A DNA stretch of 11,834 nucleotides from Acidimicrobiaceae bacterium (GTDB lineage Bacteria; Actinomycetota; Acidimicrobiia; Acidimicrobiales; Palsa-688), in the NCBI GenBank assembly GCA_030838025.1, contig JAUTXM010000289.1, positions 1-11,834 on the forward strand, given 5' to 3'. The notes beneath the pieces were generated by a model that was not told the origin of the DNA, did no database searches, and saw only the letters and a list, made by a program, of their open reading frames with translations. This document shows positions 5,077 to 11,153 of the stretch, piece by piece. The stretch's first letter is position 1. Every line of letters begins with the position of its first letter. The translations under genes and the position numbers were made by a program.

Positions 5077-7111
5077 GGTCAATCCCCACGGTCGCGGCGA
5101 TGGTCACGGCGCAGGCTGCGACCCAGACGGCCTCGAGCGCCCGGACCTGGAAGGTGTCGATGCTCACGGCGTTGCCCGTGTAGCCCCGGCTCACCATCGC
5201 CATGTAGACCTCCTCGGAGAGGGTGTGGGCCTTGCCGAACAGTGCTCCGGCGGTCGCAGCGACGAAGGCCCGCCCCGCCTTGACGTCGGTGTCGGCGCCC
5301 ACCATCCGGCTCTTGCGGGCGGTGTACATGTCGTCGACCGATCCGAGCAGGTAGAAGATGTAGCGGTAGGCCATCGCCATGATCTGGATGAACATCCGGG
5401 GCACGTAGATCGCTCGCAGGGCGGCCATCAGCTTGGCCCACGGGGTGGTCAGGGTGAGCAGGACCACGATCGAGATCGAGACCGCCACCCGGCTCACGAT
5501 GAGTGCCGCCGAGTGCAGGCCCTGGCTGGTCATGCCGATGCGGTGCCCGAACCACCAGTGCCCGAGGGGCACCACGATGTGGCCGGCGGTCACGATGTTG
5601 AGGGTGGCGGGGAGGACCACGACGCCGGTGAATACGGGGATGAACAACCACACCCGTTTGACGAAGAACGACAGTTTCAGGTGCGACGCGACTGCCAGGA
5701 CCAGGGTCACGGCGTACAGGCTGAGCAGCACCTCGATGTTGCGCACGAGCGCCGTGCCGATCAGCACCGAGAGCATGGTGAGGAGCTTGACTCGGGGGTC
5801 GATCCGCTGGAGCAGGCCCGGTCCGGTGGCGACGTCCTCACCGAACATGGCCTGGCGCATCAAGGTGGCGCCGCCGGACAGGGTCTTCTGCACGTAGCTG
5901 CCCCGTTGCCGCTTGCCGATGCAGCCGCACGGGCACATCCCCACCTGGGACTGGATCAACCAGTCCGGGGTTCGCGAGGGGGAGATGGTCGTGGGTGGCG
6001 GGCGGTCGGCGGTGAGGGCGGCGGTGCTCGTCGTCGGGCCGAGCATGGTGGGTGCGAGCATCGTGGGGCCGAGCGTCGTGGGGCCGGCCGTCGTGGGGCC
6101 GGCCGGCTGGGCGGCTGGGGGGCGCCGCCGCTGGACGAGACGGGACAGGCCGAAGAGACCGAACAGGACGAGAGCGATCAGCGCGGCGCCGACGAAGGCC
6201 GAGATGATGTAGCCGACTGCCGGGTGCTTGTCGTGACTGAAGTCGTAACCAGAGAACAGGACGTGATGCCAGACGGGTTTGGCCCGCGCAGGGTCCTCGC
6301 CGAACGCGCCCGAGTTGTAGATGAGGCCGAGCGGGGTGATCAGCGCGATGGCGGCGATCGGACCGAGGGCGTACCACCATTTCAACCTGGTGGGGGGTTT
6401 GGCCAGGTCGGCGTCGCTCTCCGAGGCGTCGGCGTGGTTGATGCGGAGAACGGGCAGGTTGGCGCGCTGCAGGTAGAGGATGACGCCGAGCGTGAGCGCG
6501 AACTCGACCCCGCCGGCGACCGTGAGGTGGGCGACCATCATGGCCGGAATCGTCTGGGCGAGGTGGTAGGGAGCGTAGAGCGGTGCGCCACTGGCGGACT
6601 TGAACAGCTCGGGTTGGACGCCGAACTCGATGGCGGCGCAGAAGGCGGCGGCGCAGAGCCCGACGTAGCCGCCGAGCGCGGCCGCGAAGGCCCGCCTCGG
6701 TGAGGTGAGGCTGACATTGCGGGTGAGCGGCTTGTAGACGAGGAAGTACCCGACCATGGTCATGACGAACGCCATGTTGAAGGTGTTCGCTCCGTAGGCG
6801 AGCACCCCGCCGTCACCGAAGAACAACGCCTGTATGGCCAGCGCCGTGCTAATCGCGATGATTGCCGCCTCGGGCCCGAGGATGACCGCGATCAGCACCG
6901 CGCCCACGGCGTGGGCCGTCGTGCCATCGGGGATGGGAACGTTCAGCATCATCACGAGGAAGCTGAACGCGGCCGCCAGGGCGAGGAGGGGAACATAGCG
7001 GCTCTTGACGACTCGCCGGACCCGCTTGCCCGCGGTGGCGAATACCGGAACCATCCCGGCGCCGAATACCCCACAGGTCTCCGGACTCAAGTAGCCGTCG
7101 GGTATGTGCAT
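5060..7111 (-). CDS. cbiMQ: Fused cobalt/nickel ECF transporter CbiM-PDGLE(N-like)-CbiQ
   Basis: A 683-residue fusion of the substrate-binding and coupling subunits of a Co/Ni ECF importer. Residues 1-225 are CbiM/NikM: it starts MHIPDGYLSP, and M1/H2 and H67 (GTTAHAVG) match the Ni/Co ligands known from NikM. Residues about 244-328 form an N-component (PDGLE/NikN-like) region with two membrane spans flanking FSGYDFSHDKHPAVG; the literal PDGLE motif is absent. Residues 335-382 are a Pro/Thr linker with GPTTx repeats. From about 386 comes CbiQ (EcfT), with ARKSRMVGADTD and MVSRGYTGN as coupling motifs, preceded by a Cys cluster, MCPCGCIGKRQRG (C393, C395, C397). The ATG at 7111 has GAGGA 8 nt upstream. 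First gene of the cbiMNQ-cbiO-HMA operon. No B12 riboswitch precedes it, unlike cbtBA. Cobalt versus nickel cannot be decided from sequence by eye. Confidence 0.93.
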   Translation of the reverse strand: MHIPDGYLSPETCGVFGAGMVPVFATAGKRVRRVVKSRYVPLLALAAAFSFLVMMLNVPIPDGTTAHAVGAVLIAVILGPEAAIIAISTALAIQALFFGDGGVLAYGANTFNMAFVMTMVGYFLVYKPLTRNVSLTSPRRAFAAALGGYVGLCAAAFCAAIEFGVQPELFKSASGAPLYAPYHLAQTIPAMMVAHLTVAGGVEFALTLGVILYLQRANLPVLRINHADASESDADLAKPPTRLKWWYALGPIAAIALITPLGLIYNSGAFGEDPARAKPVWHHVLFSGYDFSHDKHPAVGYIISAFVGAALIALVLFGLFGLSRLVQRRRPPAAQPAGPTTAGPTTLGPTMLAPTMLGPTTSTAALTADRPPPTTISPSRTPDWLIQSQVGMCPCGCIGKRQRGSYVQKTLSGGATLMRQAMFGEDVATGPGLLQRIDPRVKLLTMLSVLIGTALVRNIEVLLSLYAVTLVLAVASHLKLSFFVKRVWLFIPVFTGVVVLPATLNIVTAGHIVVPLGHWWFGHRIGMTSQGLHSAALIVSRVAVSISIVVLLTLTTPWAKLMAALRAIYVPRMFIQIMAMAYRYIFYLLGSVDDMYTARKSRMVGADTDVKAGRAFVAATAGALFGKAHTLSEEVYMAMVSRGYTGNAVSIDTFQVRALEAVWVAACAVTIAATVGIDRAIGR
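6030..6104. repeat. Five tandem 15-bp units inside the CbiMNQ linker
   Basis: Five consecutive 15-bp units (starting at 6030, 6045, 6060, 6075 and 6090) of the type GTCGTGGGGCCGAGC on the plus strand; the last two are identical, the others differ at a few positions. Read on the coding (minus) strand they encode the pentapeptide series GPTT(A/L), APTML, GPTML in the spacer between the N-like region and CbiQ. They are a likely site of length variation by slippage. Confidence 0.85.
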
Positions 7112-7151
7112 TCGCAGGTTCCTCGTTGGGGACGTGGCCCCGCTGGTCGTC

Positions 7152-7187
7152 GGTGATGAGACTACACTTGCGTGCAGCTAGCAGCAA
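7152..7187 (-). promoter_or_regulatory. Promoter and candidate operator of the cbiMNQ operon
   Basis: On the minus strand TTGCTG (7187-7182) and TAGTCT (7164-7159) are separated by 17 nt, a fair sigma70-type promoter that would start transcription near 7152, about 40 nt before the ATG at 7111. The spacer contains TTGC-N9-GCAG on the plus strand (7168-7184), part of a wider TTGC...GCAA inverted element (7168-7187). Its location between -10 and -35 suits repression. A second copy lies at 7229-7245. That it binds the Fur-family protein of this locus is inference. Confidence 0.4.
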
Positions 7188-7245
7188 GGGCATTGCGGAC
7201 ATGGTCGCCGCCCGGACGATTCTGTTAGTTGCGTGCAGTACGCGG
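7168..7245. repeat. Two copies of TTGCGTGCAG in the divergent intergenic region
   Basis: The 10-mer TTGCGTGCAG occurs at 7168-7177 and again at 7229-7238, 61 bp apart, between cbiMNQ and the HTH gene. Extended, the copies are TTGC-N9-GCAG (7168-7184) and TTGC-N9-GCGG (7229-7245); the second also contains a GCGT/ACGC inverted repeat around a 5-nt centre. The spacing resembles the 17-bp Nur box described in Streptomyces (TTGC-N9-GCAA), without matching it fully. The rest of 7112-7306 shows no coding evidence. Confidence 0.55.
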
Positions 7246-7281
7246 CAGGTGGGTCGGGTGTCCTGCGTGGCCAGTAGGCGG

Positions 7282-7298
7282 GTCTACTCCGGTAGACT
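7282..7298 (+). promoter_or_regulatory. Leaderless promoter with inverted repeat over the -10, HTH gene
   Basis: GTCTAC (7282-7287) and GTAGAC (7292-7297) form a perfect 6-bp inverted repeat around TCCG. Its right arm overlaps the hexamer TAGACT (7293-7298), which ends 8 nt before the GTG at 7307 and is identical to the -10 proposed for the Fur-family gene. There is no Shine-Dalgarno between them, so the transcript is probably leaderless. A palindrome on the -10 is a natural place for a repressor; autoregulation by the HTH protein is a guess. No convincing -35 was found. Confidence 0.5.
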
Positions 7299-7306
7299 TG
7301 AGTGCT

Positions 7307-7612
7307 GTGACACCGATGATCAACACCGACGACCTGTGCGATGCGCAGGGGGTTGCCGACCTGGTGGGGCTCCGCCATCCCAACAGCGTGCATACCTATC
7401 TGCGCCGATACGCCGACATGCCTCGGCCCGTGATCGACCTGGGCCCGGGACGGCCCCGGCTGTGGTTGCGGCCCCAGATCCTGGCGTGGCTGACCACCAG
7501 GACGGCCGCCGGTCCGGCGGCTGCTGGTTCCGTTGTCGACCCGGCGGTGGGCGGCGCGGCGGCCGGGGTCGGTGGCGTGGTTGGTGCGATCTCGGATCGA
7601 GGGGCCAAGTGA
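7307..7612 (+). CDS. Small helix-turn-helix DNA-binding protein
   Basis: A 101-residue protein. Residues 8-65 resemble the AlpA/excisionase-like or MerR-like HTH domain of small actinobacterial DNA-binding proteins: LCDAQGVADLVGLRHPNSVHTYLRRYADMP, here quoted in part as QGVADLVGLRHPNSVHTYL, then PRPVIDLGPGRPRLWLRP and ILAWL. The remaining 35 residues are low-complexity Ala/Gly/Val. The GTG at 7307 fits the TAGACT hexamer 8 nt upstream; a longer frame from 7229 would run through the promoter and candidate operator. Its TGA overlaps the GTG of the methionine aminopeptidase gene (GTGA, 7609-7612), so the two are translationally coupled. Its target is unknown; the inverted repeat at its own promoter is one candidate. 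Confidence 0.8.
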   Translation: MTPMINTDDLCDAQGVADLVGLRHPNSVHTYLRRYADMPRPVIDLGPGRPRLWLRPQILAWLTTRTAAGPAAAGSVVDPAVGGAAAGVGGVVGAISDRGAK

Positions 7613-8574
7613 ACCGGGTCCTGCCCAAGGCCAACGATCCCTGCTGGTGCGGGAGTGGCCGCAAGTACAAGCGGTGCCATCGCGAGACCGAGGGCCGGAT
7701 CGAGCCGGGCATTATCAGCCCGTTGCGGACCGTTCCCGAGGGCATCGCCAGGCCCGAGTACGCGAGTGGGTCATCCAACGGCGAGCCCAAGCGGTGGCGG
7801 GAACCGATGGTCAAGTCGCCCGACGTGTTGGCGCGCATGCGCATCGCGGGCCGGGTGGCGGCCGAGGTGCTGGCCGAAACCGGGGCTGCGGTCCGCCCCG
7901 GCATCACCACCGACGAACTCGACGCCGTCTGCCATCAGGCGTGCATCGCTCGGGGCGCCTATCCGAGCCCGCTCGGATACCGCGGCTACCCCAAGTCGGT
8001 GTGTACCTCGGTCAACGAGGTCATCTGCCACGGGATACCCGACGATCGTCCGCTCGCCGATGGCGACATCATCGACCTGGACGTGACGGTCTTCCTGGGC
8101 GGCGTCCACGGCGATACCAATGGGACATTCCTCGTCGGTGACGTCGATGACGCCTCTCGGAGGTTGGTGCGGGTCACCGAGGAGTGTCTCCAACTGGGGA
8201 TCGCCGCGGTGCGTCCCGGCCAGCCGATCTCCGACATCGGGCGTGCGATCGACGCCCATGCCGCGAGGTATCACCTGGGCGTGGTGCGGATGTTCGTCGG
8301 CCATGGGATCGGCGAACAGTTCCACAGCGAGCCAAGCGTGCCCCACTACTTCACTCCGGCTGCCTCGACAATTATGGAGCCGGGGATGACCTTCACCATC
8401 GAACCCATGATCACCATGGGGACCTGGCGTGAGCGGATGTGGGACGACGGATGGACCGCGGTCACGGCGGACGGGCGCCGTGCGGCGCAGTTCGAGCACA
8501 CGATGGTCGTGCAGACCGACGGCGCCGAGGTGTTGACGGTACGAGCCGACGGAAGGCCCGGCTGGTCCCTGTAG
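7609..8574 (+). CDS. map: Type I methionine aminopeptidase with N-terminal SEC-C zinc motif
   Basis: Removes the initiator methionine from nascent proteins in the cytoplasm. The 321 residues begin with a SEC-C motif, NDPCWCGSGRKYKRCH (9-24; C12, C14, C23, H24), a zinc knuckle found in a subset of bacterial enzymes and thought to aid ribosome or protein association. The pita-bread catalytic domain follows. All five dinuclear-metal ligands are present: D158 (DLDVT), D169 (HGDTN), H232 (GHGIG), E265 (TIEPM) and E296 (FEHTM). H141 (CHGIPDD) and H239 (FHSEP), the catalytic histidines, are also there. The start is the GTG at 7609 with GAGGGG 4 nt before it, overlapping the HTH gene stop. The product is complete and ends in a Trp-Ser-Leu tail at 8574. 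Confidence 0.96.
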   Translation: MNRVLPKANDPCWCGSGRKYKRCHRETEGRIEPGIISPLRTVPEGIARPEYASGSSNGEPKRWREPMVKSPDVLARMRIAGRVAAEVLAETGAAVRPGITTDELDAVCHQACIARGAYPSPLGYRGYPKSVCTSVNEVICHGIPDDRPLADGDIIDLDVTVFLGGVHGDTNGTFLVGDVDDASRRLVRVTEECLQLGIAAVRPGQPISDIGRAIDAHAARYHLGVVRMFVGHGIGEQFHSEPSVPHYFTPAASTIMEPGMTFTIEPMITMGTWRERMWDDGWTAVTADGRRAAQFEHTMVVQTDGAEVLTVRADGRPGWSL

Positions 8575-8587
8575 CCGGCTAGGACAC

Positions 8588-8606
8588 CGGGCGCACGCGG
8601 CGCCCG
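8588..8606 (+). terminator. Possible terminator hairpin after map
   Basis: CGGGCGC (8588-8594) and GCGCCCG (8600-8606) form a 7-bp GC-only stem with a 5-nt loop, starting 13 bp after the map stop and followed by TTGCC rather than a U-tract. Hairpins without U-tracts are common terminator candidates in GC-rich actinobacteria, but function is unproven. Confidence 0.4.
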
Positions 8607-8635
8607 TTGCCGACGCGCGGGCCGGCGGTCGGGCC

Positions 8636-8683
8636 TTGGCCGGAGCGCGTAGTGACGTGTACACGACACTTTGTACTCCGGCC
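8636..8683. repeat. 48-bp compound palindrome, copy 1
   Basis: Identical over 48 bp to copy 2 (8720-8767). Inside TT + 46 bp the structure is symmetric on two levels. Outer arms are GGCCGGAG (8638-8645) and CTCCGGCC (8676-8683). After 5-nt unpaired segments (CGCGT and TTGTA) comes an inner 20-bp near-perfect palindrome, AGTGACGTGTACACGACACT (8651-8670), with one symmetric mismatch pair and the self-complementary core GTGTACAC. As RNA it would fold into a long hairpin with an internal loop; as DNA the inner part could be a dimer-binding site or a nuclease target. Confidence 0.9.
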
Positions 8684-8719
8684 GAGGTGCTGGGGGCTGC
8701 GGGAGCGCCCGGCGTGGGG

Positions 8720-8767
8720 TTGGCCGGAGCGCGTAGTGACGTGTACACGACACTTTGTACTCCGGCC
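8720..8767. repeat. 48-bp compound palindrome, copy 2
   Basis: An exact second copy, offset by 84 bp, so that 36 bp of unrelated sequence (8684-8719) separates the copies. Arms are GGCCGGAG (8722-8729) and CTCCGGCC (8760-8767), with the inner palindrome at 8735-8754. It ends 59 bp before the ATG of the AbiEi/DUF559 gene. The intergenic stretch 8575-8826 contains the possible map terminator, these two repeats, and no open frame with coding character. Confidence 0.9.
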
Positions 8768-8826
8768 TCCCCGCCCTCGAAAGCCAAAGAAGGGTTTTCG
8801 TCATATCTCGGTGCTTTCCTGTACGC

Positions 8827-9726
8827 ATGAACTGGACCAGGATGAATACTCTGCTTGCGAGTCAATTCGGGCTCATCACCTTCGCTCAGCTGATCGCCTG
8901 TGGCGCCACGATGAGCTGGATCCGATGGGCGCTCGCCGATGGGAGGCTCAGGAGGGACCGAAAAGGGGTCTATGCCCTTGTCGGATCGCCGGCAACGCCG
9001 CACCAGGCGCTCATGAGCGCGTGCCTCGCCGGCGGTTCCAAGTCCGCGGTCTCCCACATGGCCGCCGCGTGGCTGTGGGGCTCCGAACATGTCGCTCGAG
9101 GCGCCGTCGAGCTGACCTCGTTCGACGGCCACACCCATCAGCTACCCGGCGTCATCACCCATCGGTCGACACTTGATCCCGCGCAGGCGATCACGCGAAG
9201 TCACGGCATCCCCACGGTCGCGGCTCCGTTGACCGTGGTGCAGCTCGCGAGGACCCAGAATTCCATCCTCGTCCAGCGGGTCGCCAACGACCTGGTCAAG
9301 CGGCACTGCACCAACTTTCGGGACATCCTGGCCTGGATTGACCTCGTCGGTGACCGCCGGCAGCCGGCGCTGCGTGAGCTGTGCCTCCGGGCAATCGAGG
9401 TCGACGGGCACAACGACAGCCCTGCGGCCCGCCGCGTATGCGAGAAGTTGATCCGCGCCGGGATCGAGCCATTTGAGGTCGATTTCATGGTCATGACACC
9501 CGACGGCATCCTGCTCATCGACATCGCCTGGCCCAGGTACAAGGTCGGCGTGGAGTACAACGGTGGACGCGACCACGACGGTCACCTCCCTCGGAGCTAC
9601 GACCGACGTCGGGGATGCCGGCTGACTGCGATGGGGTGGCGAATCCTCGATGTCGATCGAGGCATGACCTACGACGACATCATCCAGTGGGTGAAGGACA
9701 CACTAGCCGTGGCGCAAGAGGCCTAG
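8827..9726 (+). CDS. AbiEi-type HTH fused to DUF559 (Vsr-like) endonuclease domain
   Basis: A 299-residue protein. Residues about 8-85 resemble the AbiEi antitoxin-type winged helix: LLASQFGLITFAQLIACG, then RLRRDRKGVYALVG and SHMAAAWLWG. Residues about 195-285 resemble the DUF559 / Vsr-like PD-(D/E)xK nuclease fold: IRAGIEPFEVDF, LLIDIAWPRYKVGVEYNG with candidate catalytic D232 and E243, H250, YDRRRGCRLTAMGWRILDV. The early Glu usual in this fold (S-x-x-E) appears as SPAA (198-201), so one acidic residue may be missing. The ATG at 8827 lacks a Shine-Dalgarno; an ATG at 8842 is an alternative but would remove five residues before the HTH. No cognate AbiEii toxin or modification gene is adjacent. 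Two long palindromes lie just upstream. It converges on the NlpC/P60 gene with 5 bp between the stops. Biological role unknown; mobile-element, repair or defence roles are all possible. Confidence 0.82.
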   Translation: MNWTRMNTLLASQFGLITFAQLIACGATMSWIRWALADGRLRRDRKGVYALVGSPATPHQALMSACLAGGSKSAVSHMAAAWLWGSEHVARGAVELTSFDGHTHQLPGVITHRSTLDPAQAITRSHGIPTVAAPLTVVQLARTQNSILVQRVANDLVKRHCTNFRDILAWIDLVGDRRQPALRELCLRAIEVDGHNDSPAARRVCEKLIRAGIEPFEVDFMVMTPDGILLIDIAWPRYKVGVEYNGGRDHDGHLPRSYDRRRGCRLTAMGWRILDVDRGMTYDDIIQWVKDTLAVAQEA

Positions 9727-9731
9727 CCGGC

Positions 9732-11021
9732 CTAGCCCGGTCGCCCTCCGTAGGGCTGGAGGTCGGAGCGGAAGATGCTCGAGATACGGACGAACTCACC
9801 GGTTGACGGGGCTTCGATCATCTGGCCACCACCGATGTACAGGCCGACGTGATGGAGGTCCGTGCCGAAGAAGACCAGGTCTCCTGGTTGGAGGTTGGCG
9901 ATCGCGACATGGGCGGTGTCGGCGTATTGGGCCACGGTGTAGTGAGGGAGCGCCACACCCGCGGCGCCCCACGCCCGCATGGTGAGTCCGGAGCAGTCGA
10001 ACGAGTCTGGGCCGGCGGCGCCCCATTGATATGGCTTGCCGATCTGCGCTCGTGCATAGGCGATGGCCGTGGCAGCCCCTCCGTTCGGGGCGGGCGGCGG
10101 GGGCGGGGCGGGCGGCGGGGGCGCCGGAGGAGGCGGCTTGGGGGCGGGAGTCGTCGCGACGACGGTGGTGCGGACGGTCGTGAGGGGAGCGCCCGTCGAA
10201 GGCGGGGCGTTCGTGGTGCTGCCGCTCGGCTTGACCGTCGTGGCCGAGGCTGTTGCCACCCGGGCCGGCGTGTCCGGCGGGGCGGGCGTGGCTTGCACAG
10301 CCGCCACGGCGCTCGGCGTCGCCTCCAGCTTGGCCTTGGTCGCAACGAGCGAGGCATTGACCTGGGCCTGCTGTTGCGCCTCGATCTGCGCCTGTTGTTG
10401 GGCGACCAGCTGTGCCAGGTCACCCTGGACCTGGTTCAACGTCGCCTGTCCGGTGGCGGCCGCGGCCTGAACCGCGCGTTGGCGGCTGGCGACCATGGCC
10501 ACTGCGGCCTGGCTGTCGTGTTGTGCCGCCTGCAAGGCCACTTGCTGTTGGTGCAGGGTCTGCTCACTCTTGCGGAGCTGGTCCAAGGCGTCGGCCTGGT
10601 TGCTGGTCGCCAGCCGGAAGTACCCCTCTTGGACGGCGAGATCGACGCTGCCGCTGAAGGATCTCATGGTCCGCGATACCGACAGTCCTCCATGGACGTA
10701 GGCGACGACGGCCTCGTTGGCCAACGCGGCTCGGTTTCGTTCGGCGTCGGTGCGCGCCGCCTGGAGGCGCTGCTCGGCATCGGTGAGCTGCTGCTGGACT
10801 TGTGACAGGTGGTACTGGGCGCCGTTGTACTGCTCGGCCAGCACCTCGACCTGACGGGCGTCGGCGTTGATCTTCTGGGCCAAGGCCAGCGCTTGCGCCT
10901 TCTTGTCGCTCACCGGGTCGGCAAACGCGGGCGTTGGGGCGATCGAGAGGACGACGATCGAGAAGATCATCGTTGCCACAAGGCCATATCCCAGAACCTT
11001 CGCCCGACCATGGCGCGCCAT
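9732..11021 (-). CDS. Secreted coiled-coil NlpC/P60 peptidoglycan endopeptidase (RipA-like)
   Basis: A 429-residue exported cell-wall hydrolase. It has an N-terminal signal peptide (basic MARHGRAK, hydrophobic 11-29, probable cleavage after PAFA34) and a long Gln/Ala-rich coiled coil (about 36-240). A Pro/Thr/Ala linker follows, with a PPPPAPPPPAPPPPP run (about 296-310), then the NlpC/P60 domain (about 316-429). The catalytic set C343 (FDCSGL), H391 (HHVGLYIG) and E403 (MIEAPS) corresponds to the Cys-His-Glu triad of mycobacterial RipA, which cleaves D-glutamyl-meso-DAP stems at the septum. The coiled coil probably autoinhibits or docks the enzyme on a partner such as FtsEX (inference from the family). 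ATG 11021 is chosen because the promoter at 11053-11081 would put longer starts (GTG 11063, TTG 11081) upstream of the transcript and because the signal peptide follows directly. No clear Shine-Dalgarno. Confidence 0.93.
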   Translation of the reverse strand: MARHGRAKVLGYGLVATMIFSIVVLSIAPTPAFADPVSDKKAQALALAQKINADARQVEVLAEQYNGAQYHLSQVQQQLTDAEQRLQAARTDAERNRAALANEAVVAYVHGGLSVSRTMRSFSGSVDLAVQEGYFRLATSNQADALDQLRKSEQTLHQQQVALQAAQHDSQAAVAMVASRQRAVQAAAATGQATLNQVQGDLAQLVAQQQAQIEAQQQAQVNASLVATKAKLEATPSAVAAVQATPAPPDTPARVATASATTVKPSGSTTNAPPSTGAPLTTVRTTVVATTPAPKPPPPAPPPPAPPPPPAPNGGAATAIAYARAQIGKPYQWGAAGPDSFDCSGLTMRAWGAAGVALPHYTVAQYADTAHVAIANLQPGDLVFFGTDLHHVGLYIGGGQMIEAPSTGEFVRISSIFRSDLQPYGGRPG

Positions 11022-11052
11022 GCCCAGCGAACTGCGTCGAAAGATGTCGTAG

Positions 11053-11081
11053 ACGGTAGACACGTGACTAGAGCGCGTCAA
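11053..11081 (-). promoter_or_regulatory. Promoter of the NlpC/P60 gene
   Basis: On the minus strand TTGACG (11081-11076) and TACCGT (11058-11053) are separated by exactly 17 nt, a good sigma70/SigA-type match. Transcription would start near 11046, leaving a leader of about 25 nt before ATG 11021. This supports the shorter gene start. Confidence 0.6.
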
Positions 11082-11153
11082 GTGTCAGGAGGGACTGGTG
11101 GGAGTCACCGTGCAGCGGCTCACGCCCGAATCGCCCGCGCCCGGGAGCCGATC

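Noticed and set aside
5045..6703. 552-codon open frame on the plus strand
   Set aside because: It lies antisense to the CbiMNQ and CbiO coding sequence, its translation is Gly/Arg/Asp/His-rich low complexity, and the minus-strand genes carry unmistakable family motifs. Long antisense frames are expected at this GC content.
7112..7306. Cobalamin riboswitch upstream of the cbiMNQ operon
   Set aside because: No aptamer core or GCCACTG-type box is present on the minus strand here, unlike upstream of cbtB, and the likely leader is only about 40 nt.
8636..8767. Possible two-repeat mini CRISPR array (48-bp repeat, 36-bp spacer)
   Set aside because: Only two repeats and one spacer, each repeat is a full-length compound palindrome rather than a short partial one, and no cas gene is in the window.
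7771..9138. 455-codon open frame on the minus strand
   Set aside because: Antisense to methionine aminopeptidase and the AbiEi/DUF559 gene, both with clear motifs on the plus strand; it also runs through both palindromic repeats.
9720..9737. Tandem GGCCTAGCC GGCCTAGCC across the two convergent stops
   Set aside because: A 9-bp duplication that happens to supply both TAG stops; too short to assign a function, and not a convincing terminator stem.
9849..10805. 318-codon open frame on the plus strand
   Set aside because: Antisense to the NlpC/P60 gene; Gly/Arg-rich composition comes from the complement of its Pro/Ala/Gln codons.
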